DNA from: Nepenthes gracilis
Taxonomy: Eukaryota; Streptophyta; Magnoliopsida; Caryophyllales; Nepenthaceae
Reading direction: 5' to 3'
Assembly: GCA_033239525.1 (NCBI GenBank)
Contig: BSYO01000030.1
Location: forward strand, 8,593,119 to 8,657,118
DNA length: 64,000 bases
Shown here piece by piece: positions 48,966 to 59,656 of this stretch. The position numbers and the translations under genes are program-made. Each line of letters opens with the position of its first letter. Position 1 is the first letter of the stretch. Under the pieces are notes generated by a model. That model ran no database searches and was not told where the DNA came from. It saw only the letters and a program-made list of their open reading frames with translations.

Positions 48966-50589
48966 TGTGAGATTCAAATCATGAAATTTATATAATGACA
49001 TTGAATTTAAATTAATTGGTGAATTACTAAGATTAATTAATGGTTTGGGTTAGAAATGAAGTGTTGGAACATAGTGGTATAGGCATGAGTAGCACTTGAT
49101 ATGCACATGTGCCATGCATGAGTGTATTTAAGGCAGAATCATTGCATCTAATGTATGCATAATGGGTGCTCATGTATATAATCTTGGTACTTGATGAGTG
49201 TTCATACGTAGGCTAAAAGTTATTTTTTGTGTATGACTCGTATGACTGATACTTGTGTGCCAGTTTATTATTTAAAAATATTTTCTCACAAAATTTGAGA
49301 GAAGAAAGAGATGGAGAAAAGCAAGAAATAGAGAAGAGAAGTGTCCAAGAGAGAGAGAGGAAGAAGGAGAAAGTAAATTCGAAGTGATTTTGAGCTAATG
49401 TTTAGTAAATTTAAATTAAGACGAGTATATTAAACCAATTTTTTTCTTTATTGATGAACTTCTAAAAAATTCTTATTATTTTTTGTTCTAATATTCACAC
49501 ATGTAATATTTGCCCACTTCTTTTGATATTCTGTTGTACACATGTTAGTTTTATTTTTATTTTATGAGATTTTAAAGACTTGTACATTAATTTAAACATA
49601 CTATCTTAAAATTCTTAGATCTTTAAAAAATTATCCTTGAATGTCAATTTTATACAACTATTTAGTAATAACTCTATTTTAATTTTTTAAAAATAAGATT
49701 TCTTTTTCCAAATTTAAGAAAAAAATTTGTATATTTGTTTTTAATGTAGAGTTTCCATTTTGATTTAATGATAACTATTGTAAAGAATATACATAAAATA
49801 TTTAAATATGTTTTAGTATATTATTTTTAAATTAAAGATTATATCTAGTATTCACAAGTCAAAAAAAGTATCGCTTGAACCCAATTATAGAAAATAATAT
49901 ATAATTAGTTTACTTATGAGTTATGAATAATGGCATATGACTTTTGATTATATAAAAATAATCATATCCCAATCATCGATCTTTAACATTTATTAGTGAG
50001 ATTATCATCGATTATATTTTTTATGATTTTTACATATTTAGTCGATATTTTGATATTTTCTGCATTGCAACTTTTGATTTTTATTATCCATTTGCATGTT
50101 TTATTTATGATTATCTATATATATAAATTATGCATGCTTTATTTAACATTAGACTCACTTTTTTTTATCATTTGCCAATCTTTTAGGTTTGACTAGTTTT
50201 ATAAAGATTTTGAACATTGGGAGAGAGCTTTTTTGAAATAATAGTTTTTATGTGATTTATTATATTTTGATTATTCAATTTGAAGTTTACTATTCTAAAT
50301 TTGTACTCATTGGTATTGATGGTCACGTGCCTTGAATTTATATTTCAATTTGAATGTAAGATATTTTATTATCTAAGTTTGAAATATTTTTTCTTATATT
50401 CAAATATTAGTTATGTTGGAGATGATTTATCTTGGATCAACTTTTGAATGTGGCCTTAGAATCTTAAGCTTTTATATATATATATTATTGGATAGTCTAA
50501 TGAAATTCATTATGGGGTCATGTCTTGATTTTGGGTTAAGTTTTAATTATTAGTTCTTTAATTAAATGATTGGAATTGAGGTCGTGGCA
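48966..50589 (+). repeat. 5' LTR of the gypsy element (left border tentative)
   Basis: The right end is fixed by GTCGTGGCA just before the primer-binding site. The left end is set at TGTGAGATTCAAATCATG, which resembles a common gypsy LTR start (TGTGACACCC...). It includes a GA-rich tract at about 49300-49375. With no second LTR to compare, the start is a guess. Confidence 0.45.
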
Positions 50590-50594
50590 TGAAT

Positions 50595-50606
50595 TGGTAT
50601 CAAAGC
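50595..50606 (+). other. primer-binding site (initiator Met tRNA type)
   Basis: TGGTATCAAAGC differs by one base from the plant retrotransposon consensus TGGTATCAGAGC, complementary to the 3' end of initiator tRNA-Met, and sits 5 bases after the LTR end. Confidence 0.8.
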
Positions 50607-50829
50607 AAGTCATAAGGAAAGTGTCTTATATAATTTGAGGAATTGAATTTGTGATTTGCATCGTGATAGGTACTATAATGTCAGATATTCAAGGTGATAC
50701 GAATTTTGGCCAAGAGAATGAGTATCTTGCTATCATTGTGAGGATGGATAAAGTGTGAATCAAATAGTCTTGAGACAAGCAAATTCAAAACCAGCAGTTT
50801 TAAATCTCGGCAATGCTTTGATGGCTTGT

Positions 50830-51600
50830 GATTAATTCACCAATGAGCATGTTCCTAAAATTTAAAATGGTTTCGACCCAACAAAGGTTGAGATTTGGAT
50901 TTGCCATATCAAGAAGTTTTTTTTTTTTTTTTTTTTTTTTTTGAGACGATCTACTATCCAAAGAAAGATAATGTGAAGTTTGTTCTTATAAGCTTAATGA
51001 TGAAACCAACCATTAGTGGACGACGAAAAGAAAACTTTGAGTTTGGAGATTGAAGATATTCCGTGGAAGGTACTTTTGGACGTTTTTTTTTTGACATACA
51101 CTTTCTCACAAGTTTGCGAAATCAAAAAGATGATGAATTCGCTTGTTTATGACTGGGGAACCATACAATGATGTAATATTATGCCGAGTTTAATGAACTG
51201 GCTGAATTTGCTCCACATATAGTGATAGATAAGATAAAGAGAATATAGAGGTTCCTTCGAGGATCAGAAGATCAGATTCGGAGGCAATTAATGATAATGC
51301 AATTGAGAACCTACTAAAAAGTACTCGATCGGGCCTTACTTTTTTAGTATGAATTACAAAGAGAAATTTTTTTTTTTTGAGAAAAAGAACGCTAGCCAAA
51401 GAAGCCAAAGTAAGAAATTAGGTAGATCCCTAAAGAGATCTAAATCCCATGATAAGGGGCAGAAAAAGGAGTTGAAATCTAAGGAATATCAAACAAGTAA
51501 CAATGATCAAAGTTGGAGTACAATCATTGTGGAAAGTTTCATGGGGAACGATTATGTTACAAATAAACCTGAGCGTATTTTTATTGCTGTCAATTTAACC
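50830..51600 (+). pseudogene. gypsy gag remnant
   Basis: In shifting frames: DPTKVEIWICHIKKFF-like, a PWKVLLDVFF-like stretch and a RRQLMIMQLR-like stretch, the typical retrotransposon gag (PF03732) order. A T24 run at about 50918-50942 interrupts it. Confidence 0.65.
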
Positions 51601-52199
51601 ATATGATCAACGAATATCCTTATCCCTTGATGAAATTAGTTAGGAAGCCAAATGATTTAGGGAGAGCTTTTACATGACTAAAGATATGGATGCGTCTCTT
51701 TCAATGGTGAAAGGTAAACTCCCAATTTTTGAAATTTCAACAAATGCATTATTGAACTCAAGGTTGACCATTAATTTGTATCTCCTAAAATTGCATGTTA
51801 TTTACATTTGTCACCTAAGATTATAAATTATTCATTTATGGTATCTATACTTATGTGTATGTTTTTGATAACTAATATTATATATATTAGGTGTGTAATT
51901 TGAGCGCATGGGTTTGAGTAAGCAGTAGATTTAATTTTGTTAAATATGCACGACTTTAATTTAATCTTAGGCATAAATTGATTGGTATATTATCATATCA
52001 GTGTGGATAATTTTCATAAGAGGATATATTTTTGATTTCAAGTTAAACATTTTATTTGCAAGAGAATAAGCAAAAAGAATCAATCTAAGTAATTTTCACC
52101 CTACATGCATATCATTTATTAAAAGGCAGGTTTTAAGTATATTTTAGCTATATTAACACCCTTAGAAGTCATAATGTGTCTGCAGAGGATATTCCAATT

Positions 52200-52740
52200 A
52201 TAGGAAAATTTGATGATGTGTTTTCAAAGGACCTACCAGGGTTTCCCTAAGTTGGGAGATCAAGTTTGAGAAATAAGTGATGTTAGAATAAGCTCCAATT
52301 TCTAAAGTTTTGTATAGCATGTCTTCTTTGAAACCAATAAGTAACTGTAAGAGCTATTAGAAAATATTTTCTTTGACTAAGTGTGTCACCTTAGGGTAAA
52401 CTGATTTTATTTGTAAAAAGGAATGAGAGAACTATTATAAGTTTTTAGTAATACGTTTTAGATTTATTAACGCCCCTATAGTGTTTATGAACTTAATAAA
52501 TTGGGTGCTTCAAACTTATTTCAATCAATTTGTAGTAGTTTTCATTAACAATATATTAATATATTTGAAGAGCTACGAAGAGTATAAGATTTATTTAAGT
52601 TTTGCATCGCAAATACTCAGAAAAAGACGATTATATACCAAGTTAACGAAGTACGAGTTTTTGTTTAAAGAAATGGAATTCCTATGCCTTATTATATCAA
52701 AAAGAGGTTTCTTGATTGATCTAAAAAATTAAAACAATTA
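52200..52740 (+). pseudogene. gypsy reverse transcriptase remnant
   Basis: 52481-52732 is still open for 83 codons and matches the RT core: QFVVVFINNILIYLKSYEEY, then CEF-like and GFLID. The catalytic Asp-Asp pair is Asn-Asn (codons 52547-52552), which would kill polymerisation. The upstream part (FSKDLPGFP-like near 52226) is broken. Confidence 0.8.
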
Positions 52741-52839
52741 CGAATTAGGGTTGATCAATAAGAGTAATGGAAGTATGAAGTTTTCTTAACTTGGTCGAAT
52801 AATATTCAAGGATTGTGCAAATATGTCAAGGATTATGAT

Positions 52840-53230
52840 GTTATTGACCTGCTTAATGCAAAAGAAAGTGGCATTTAGTAGGGATGAAAATTGTGAAAAA
52901 AGTTTTCGACAATTAAAAGATCATTTGATGATTGCTCACTTTTGACTATTTTCAAAGGATCAGAAGGGTACCTAATTTATTGTGTTGCAATAAAAAAAAA
53001 AGATTGGGTCATTGGTTGATACATCATGGAAGAACGATTGCTTATTTATTGATGCAACTTGAAACTTACAAGAAAAACTATCTTATGCATAATTTAGAGT
53101 AACGGTCATTTTTGCTCTAATAATTTAGAGACATTATTTATATGAATAGAAGTTTATGGTGCATTCAAACCACAAAAGATTTAAGTACCTATTCTTTTAA
53201 AAAGAATTAAACTTGAGATAGAAATGACAG
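52840..53230 (+). pseudogene. gypsy RNase H remnant
   Basis: Stretches resembling KDQKGYxIYC, GRxIAY and HSNHKRFKYLF are seen. In the last, the usual Asp of HSDHKSLKYLF is Asn. Multiple stops. Confidence 0.65.
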
Positions 53231-53689
53231 ATAAACTTATTAAATAATTTCAATTGAGAGATTCAATATCAATGGGGGAAGGCCAACTTTGTAATGGATG
53301 TTTTGAGTTGTAAGTCAACAAATTTAATGTCTCATTTAATAATTAAACAAATAGATATGCTTGATAGTATGAAGGAGTGACACATTGGAATGCATTCTCA
53401 AGATACAGGCATGATCTTATTGTATTTCTAAATATAGTTAGAAATTTTTTAAAGAATTAAGAGAATACAAATGGATAACCTATTTTTGGTATTTTTGGTG
53501 AATGTAGCAAAAAATTTAAATAGAGAATCAAATGTTGATTTTAATAATTGGGCTAGTGGAATTTTTAGATTTCATGATCGTATTTGATACTTAATCTTTG
53601 GTAGTTGAAAGAAAAATTTTTTAATGAAATCAATTGATCCAAGTATACAATCCACCTAAGCATAAATAAGATGTATCAAATTATACAAA

Positions 53690-54127
53690 AAATCTTTTGG
53701 TAGAGAATTACGAAGAAAGAAATTATAACTTTCATGGAAAAGTATATAATTTATCAACAAGTGAGAGCCGAATAAGAAATTGCCAAATCTTTTGCAATCA
53801 ATGACGACTCTTTGTTAGAAATGAGTATATAGTGATGAATTTTATGATAGGTTTGTTAAGAATATCAAGGAATCATGATGTGTCATGGATGATTCTCAAT
53901 TGATTAATGAAGTTGACTTATTTTATAGTGATTGTGATGGCATTTTTAAGTGACCATTTAGTAAGATTATAGATAAGTGAAATGATCAGATTTATGGGGT
54001 TCTAACTTCAATTGTGTCAAATTAAGATCAAGATTTGTAACCAAGTATTGAGAGAGTTTACATTACATATGGGCACCAAGTTAAAATTCGACACAACTTA
54101 TCATCAATAAATTGATAGACAGTTACA
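53690..54127 (+). pseudogene. gypsy integrase remnant, truncated
   Basis: Contains a YIIYQQVRAE stretch (zinc-binding end of integrase; both usual Cys lost), then an EMIRLYGVPTSIV-like part of the catalytic core at about 53975-54015, and an end near 54127 resembling the TAFHPQTDGQ region. Stops throughout. Confidence 0.6.
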
Positions 54128-56018
54128 ATGGACAATTTATATTTTAGATAACATAGTGAGAGTATCGATTTGAGAAATAAAAGGAAATTGGGAACACACA
54201 TCCTGCATAGAAGAAATCCCTCCACTAACTATCGACCACCAAACACAATGAGAATATAAGGAACAATAATTATATAACCAAACACACAAATTTATATAAT
54301 AATATTTAATATCAAAATTTCTTCTCAATTAATGAAAAATCATGAAATAATTTTTTTAAAAAAATTCACTATAAAGTGTCTAATTTTAAAATAAAACACT
54401 CTAAAATGTCTTCATAGCAACTTGTATAAATAACCAGTTAAATTCACTTCCAACATTTCTAACAACTAATTAATATATATATATAATCAAATGGCAATAT
54501 ATTCTAGAAACAAAACTAAAGTAATGTACTCAAGTTTGACAAAAAAAAAAAAAACTCAAATATGACGTTAACTGAATGTTGAACCTCTTTCTTTTCTTTT
54601 CTTTTTTTTATTTTCTTTGTGTGGCACTCATTATATTATAAATAACCTTAGATATTGTCCTAAAATCGTAGTATAGTCTTTTTATATTAGTATCGGCATA
54701 CATACAACCTTCTAGCATGCATTATGCATGTTCATCAAACACATGTGCCTTTTAGGTGTGACTGAACTCAACAGATCCTGCTACCCATGCTCGTGCACAA
54801 CACAAGCTCACATCAAGTGCGGCTTTCGTTTGAATGAGTCTCACATAAATCTCGCACAAAACAATCAATAAACAGTGTTACTTAAGGAAAACGTCACACA
54901 AATATCGTACAGATTTCTTTGAATGCTTCGAAAGTAAAAAACACTTTCAATAGTTGTGTAACTCACAGAGAAGTAACTCAAGATTCAACAGATTAATAGT
55001 TTTTTAAGTAATAATTTTGAAGTTAATCAAATTTTTACGTCTATACCACTTAAGCATAAAACAAACAACAGATAACTAAAACAGAAATTAATACTATATT
55101 TATAAAGATTCTATTACATTTATTCAGTGCCCTGGGTGATATTCGAATCTACTACACCCAACAATCTTTATGTAAAGAGTGAACCTCTTAAAAACTATAT
55201 GGCTTATTTATTTACAACTGTATACTTTAACTTTTAAGCTTTATGATAAAATTGACACCTTAACACTATCACCTGTATAATTACAGCATTGATACACTAA
55301 TTTTTCTCTCAAAGAAATGTAAATGAATAATGTATAAATATTTATACAAACCTCTTATAATAAAAATAACAATCTTTAGATCTCTCATAATAAAATGTGA
55401 TGGACAAAATCCACTTGATCTTATTTTGCTGGGTCTACTAATTAGAAAAACCCAGCTTTTATTGAAGTGTAGAGAACAAATAGTTTGATAGACAGAAGAA
55501 GCCTTCTCAACAACATGACATAACATTGAAAATAAATAAAAATAGACTAATAATCATCTAAACAATATATTTGTTGATCAATTAATCAAAACATTTATTT
55601 ATCCATTGACCTAACATGCTTCACTGTCTTTTAATCTTGCTTACATTTATGTTGGGGGAAGGGTCTATGGTCAAATGGCCCCGTTGCCTCGGTTCCAAGG
55701 CCATCTGTCCATGTTTTCTTTAGAAGAAATATTTCACAAACTTTTTTAAGAAATAATAAAACACATAAACCATTGAAGTAGGCAGAGGGCCAAACTTGGT
55801 TTACTAGCCTAAAGCCAATAGACCAACCATTTTTAATTGGCTACATGGCCCACAAGATTTAATTATACGTCCAGCCATTTCTATTTCCAATCACTGGAAT
55901 AAAACAACAACCGTCGTTCTACAAAATCCAGTACAAAGCCTCATTTGGCTTTAGTTAAACAAGACGATTTGGTTAGTTGTATTGGCTACAAGTACATAAG
56001 GGAATAATAAACTATAAC
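54128..56018. other. intergenic segment and presumed CBP80 3' flank, nothing recognised
   Basis: AT-rich, with no known domain. 54700-55500 has LTR-like texture but no ends I can place. The CBP80 3' UTR on the minus strand should lie in the last few hundred bases before 56019. Confidence 0.4.
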
Positions 56019-56123
56019 TCAATTATTTGGTAGACCAAGACCGCAATAAACAGCTTTTCTGAAAAGCGGATGTGAATTCTCACTCAATACCTCCACCTCT
56101 ATCTGCTCGATGTGCTGCCAAAT
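56019..56123 (-). CDS. CBP80: CBP80 terminal exon (visible residues 196-229, stop)
   Basis: Minus strand: CGGCAG acceptor; reads IWQHIEQIEVEVLSENSHPL then FRKAVYCGLGLPNN and TGA (plus-strand 56019-56021). IW.HIE...E and HPLF match the family C-terminus. Confidence 0.93.
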   Translation of the reverse strand: MWQHIEQIEVEVLSENSHPLFRKAVYCGLGLPNN

Positions 56124-59100
56124 CTGCCGATCACAAAGTTCTAATTTAAGAAAAGAAGATTGATTGTCGGGAACAGAATTCGAAAACAAACATGAAAACT
56201 AACATGAAACAGTCAAGATGGTTAGCATGAAACAAGCATATACAATGTAGGTCACTATGAGACAAGCGCAACAGGAGTACTCACATACAAGACGAATTTA
56301 AGAAGGGTTCACACACACTGCAATATAGGCATTTAGCAAGATAGTTGAAGGGGACTTTGGAAGCAAGAAAAGGAATTTTGCTCCCATAGGGAAGACATGA
56401 CCAGGTTGAGGCTAGAGGTAGTTATGGAGAAATAAAACCTAAATAGAAATGAGGATGGGATAAGGATTTTATGATACTACCTATTTGAGGAGAAAGGAAG
56501 AGGGTTTATGTGTCTGACTCCATTAAGAGGGGCACTTATGTTTTAGTTATGAGATGGTATGTTCCTTCAACTTTGTTTTTCTTCCCCCAGCCCCATAGAG
56601 GGGGTGGTTAGACTTATGAGCAACATGAAGATATGTTGGAAGAGTAGCTTTGTATCTATTTCATTGCATAGAGGGCAGATAGATATATAAGCTACACAAC
56701 GCTACGTTTAAATAATTGTAAAATAACTACTTTTGACATGGACAACATTTACCTCGGAAGAATATTGTCTTGAAAAAGCCTTGACATAGCCAAGAGTTGT
56801 CAAACACCACTGCTCATTTTCTCCTAAACAATAAGCATTGTATCGTGTTCCACCATTCGACGTACTGTCACAGATAATTAAACAGAAGAGTTAATGAAAC
56901 TCCAGCATCATTATTAGGATTCGCATATTGTAGGTTAAACAAGGCCAAAGTGAATGACATTTATCCAGGAAAAAAAAAAAAAAAAAAGCAGGTTTAGGGA
57001 ACCTTCTTAAAGCTCTTCCATTTTCTTTGTCCACTTCCATTGCTGTTTCTGTGTCTATGGCCATGGCATCAGCCTGATCAGACTGCAAGCTGCGGAATGT
57101 TCCAATTTCAGATTCCTCAGGCAGACGATCCACAAGAACATTTGAAAAGTTCCTATACAAGAAGATGAACAATGCCTGCAATTATACAGAAAAGAGGATC
57201 ACTTTAGGGCATCCACAAGGATAAATGGAGTCCATATCTGAAACCATTACTGTAGATCATCAGATATCAGTCTGCACAATAGCACTGAGGAGATGCTGTA
57301 TTTAAAGAAGATTGTATTAATCTGTAAATTTTTGTTTTGAATTTGCGTGACCAAAACCAAACTGTCATCCATTTGATCATAGAGCTGTATTTTACAAGAA
57401 ACAGCTTGCCCATAGGAGTAAAGATTGCTGTTTATGTAGCAGCGTATTAACACATGGATGAATAGATACAGTGTCTCCACGAAGCACAGGCTGTACTCAG
57501 AAGGTGTAAGATACAAAACAGATATGCAAATATGGACATTGTGCTATAGCTAAACACCATCAATGTTGACGACACCCTAAATCCCACTACATGAACCGTC
57601 CCTCAGCACTCAGTCTAGCCTATACAGCTCACAGCACTTAATAGGAAATCACTTATGCAAGGAGAAAGTTATTTGGCATTGCAATCATGAATAAACGGAC
57701 AGAACAAAAAACATCTTATCTAGCCACAAATGTTTAAAGGAACAGAATTTGCCTACACCACTAACGATTTTACCATAGCAGGTAGTGCAGCTCTTATGAT
57801 TGAAAATTAACCAAATTAGAAATTAAAAACCCAATTCACAATCCATCAATTTGCAAATTTAATCTGAATTTTCATGCTGGCCTTAAGCATCCCAATCTCT
57901 TCAAGAAGATATACTTGGTGCATTTCTTATCTCCACCATAGAAAGAAAATTCAATGGTGGAGATTTTTAAGATATTAAAAAAATTATGTAGTATTTTTTT
58001 TTATAGATTTTTTTACCATATTAACATCCATTGAATATTTAACCCAACAAAAAATTTAAAAATAACCATTTAGATAATTTTCTTTAGTTTCATAACTCAT
58101 CATCCAAAATCTTATTCAATAGCCTGCCATCACCAATTCTTCCAAAAGGTAGTTTGAGATAAACAGTAAAAGGTAGCAGACACACATGTACTGTAAGTTG
58201 GGTTTGGATCCATCCTAAAAGGCAGCAGATACATGCACATGTACTGTAAGTTGGATTGGGATCCATCCTAAAAGGTAGCAGATACAAGTTAAAACAATAT
58301 CCAACTCCTCTGAAAATTTCCTTGTGTATTTTTTTTTTTTTTTTTTTTTTTTGGAATTTGGGCATGACCGAGAAGTATTGGGATCAATTCAGACATTTTA
58401 TTTATTGTTTCTTTTTCCTTTCTTTGAACCAAGAAATATTGGAATCACTATCCACATTCCTTAATCACTAAACCACCCCAACAAAGCACAGGTGAGGAAT
58501 GTAGAAGATAACATTCAAGTCAGCTAACGTGCCTCTTCACTACCCTCAGTCCACTCCCAAATCCCAATTAAAAATCATAATTCCATTTCCATGGAGCATG
58601 CCATACATTTATGTACTAAGACCATACTTACTACCCACTGTTGATCAGCCTTAAGGTGTTGTAAACATGTGTTAATTATGAAGGTATCACAGTATAAAGG
58701 CAGAACTTGTAAAATTTAAAACCTTGGCCCTAAAAAATTTCTATGGATTAACTGAAATATTTTTAACTTAAGGTTTCATACATAGAGCAGCCTGTGACAG
58801 TTAAAAGTGGAACTAAAAGAAAGTGTAAAATCTATTCCTTGAGACATCAATTAATGCATCGGAAGCTAATTTTGTCTCAATCTGAGACACTCATTGCTGA
58901 AAAGTCAAATCAAATAAAAAGTATCAACTTCCATCATCAAGCAATCCAGTGTAGAAAATTATCGAATTGGTTTAAATTATAACACAAGGAATCAATAACT
59001 TATTCAACATTAAATCATAACAAAATGGAGCACTTGCACCAGCAACTCTCTAGAAGCCGCTGCTCTAGTCTGTTAATGACACATTATTGTGAGTTTATAC

Positions 59101-59656
59101 CTTGCTTCTATACTATTTTGCTTTTAATAGTTGTAGAATAAATACTAAAACAGATGTCATAGCCATAGCAAATGGCATACCTCTTCTGATTCTCAGTCTT
59201 TATTTGTATAAGCCCATTCAGGGTTCAGATTTTCTTCCTTGTTATGTCAGGCATGCATAGGACATGATGTTGTCACATCAGTTAGCAATTCTAACCATAT
59301 AGTGTTGTAGCACATGGAAAGAGTAAAAGGAACAAGTGTCATGAACTAGAAATAACCTGATTTTCATCAACAGCACGCACTAGAGCAGCCTCTTTTGCCT
59401 CTAAAGATTCACATACAGACACCATTTCTTCTTTTGCTTTTTCAGCAAACGATTTCAATCGCTTCAGTGTAGCAGGATTTTCACCAAGAACAGGTTCTCC
59501 ATTCATAAGGGTAAACTTAGACTCAGCAGCATCCAACTCTTCAGTAGCTTTTGCCACAGCTTCTTTCACTGATTGAACATCCTTCTTCAGTGTGGAGATC
59601 TCTTTTCTTAGATCAGAAATGCGGTTGTATGTTTTACTTACTGCATTTCTGAGAAT
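56019..59656 (-). CDS. CBP80: nuclear cap-binding protein large subunit (CBP80/ABH1), C-terminal part, 4 exons
   Basis: CBP80 and CBP20 form the nuclear cap-binding complex, which binds the m7G cap made by capping enzyme and promotes splicing, miRNA processing and export; the Arabidopsis mutant abh1 is ABA-hypersensitive. Joined on the minus strand, 59656-59357, 57175-57003, 56864-56753 and 56123-56019 give 229 residues in one frame to TGA. Family landmarks: NAVSKTYNRISDLRKE, a long helical region, GEPVLGENPATLKRLKS, ESLEAKEAAL, AMEVDKENG, EQWCLTTLGYVKAFSRQY and a C-terminus with HPLFRKAV. The rest of the MIF4G-like protein is right of the window; the intron upstream of 59656 is longer than 4.3 kb and contains a LINE. 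No defect seen. Confidence 0.95.
56753..56864 (-). CDS. CBP80: CBP80 exon (visible residues 158-195)
   Basis: Minus strand: GACAG acceptor, GAG|GTAAAT donor. Completes a Ser codon and reads TSNGGTRYNAYCLGENEQWC followed by LTTLGYVKAFSRQYSSE. EQWCL.TLGY is a strong CBP80 signature. Confidence 0.95.
57003..57175 (-). CDS. CBP80: CBP80 exon (visible residues 101-157)
   Basis: Minus strand: TTGCAG acceptor, AAG|GTTCCC donor. Reads ALFIFLYRNFSNVLVDRLPE and TAMEVDKENGRALR, then a split codon with two bases. In Arabidopsis the corresponding part is LLLLFQSF...LKERLPD. Confidence 0.95.
57176..59356 (-). other. CBP80 intron of 2.2 kb
   Basis: Contains the short tandem repeat at 58168-58285 and a T25 run at about 58329-58353. 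Otherwise nothing recognised. Confidence 0.6.
58168..58285. repeat. about 50-bp tandem repeat, 2.3 copies
   Basis: Units 58168-58216 and 58217-58269 (aaaggtagcaga...catgtactgtaagttgg.tt.ggatccatcct), then a partial third from 58270. The second unit has a 4-base insertion (tgca). Confidence 0.85.
59357..59656 (-). CDS. CBP80: CBP80 exon (visible residues 1-100)
   Basis: On the minus strand: GACAG acceptor before ATT CTC AGA, donor CAG|GTTATT; 100 complete codons. Reads ILRNAVSKTYNRISDLRKE, a Lys/Glu-rich coiled region, then GEPVLGENPATLKRLKSFAE and SLEAKEAALVRAVDENQ. Confidence 0.96.

Larger units (their letters stand above)
48966..54127 (+). mobile_element. decayed, 3'-truncated Ty3/gypsy retrotransposon
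   Basis: Order 5' to 3': LTR (about 48966-50589), primer-binding site (50595-50606), gag (about 50830-51600), protease (about 51730-52090), reverse transcriptase (52200-52740), RNase H (about 52840-53230), integrase (about 53690-54127). This protease-RT-RNase H-integrase order is that of Ty3/gypsy. Many stops and frameshifts; no 3' LTR or polypurine tract was found and similarity stops near 54127. The left LTR border is inferred. Confidence 0.75.

Noticed and set aside
48966..54127. Gypsy element as an active retrotransposon
   Set aside because: Stops, frameshifts, Asn-Asn in the RT active site and a missing 3' end show that it is dead.
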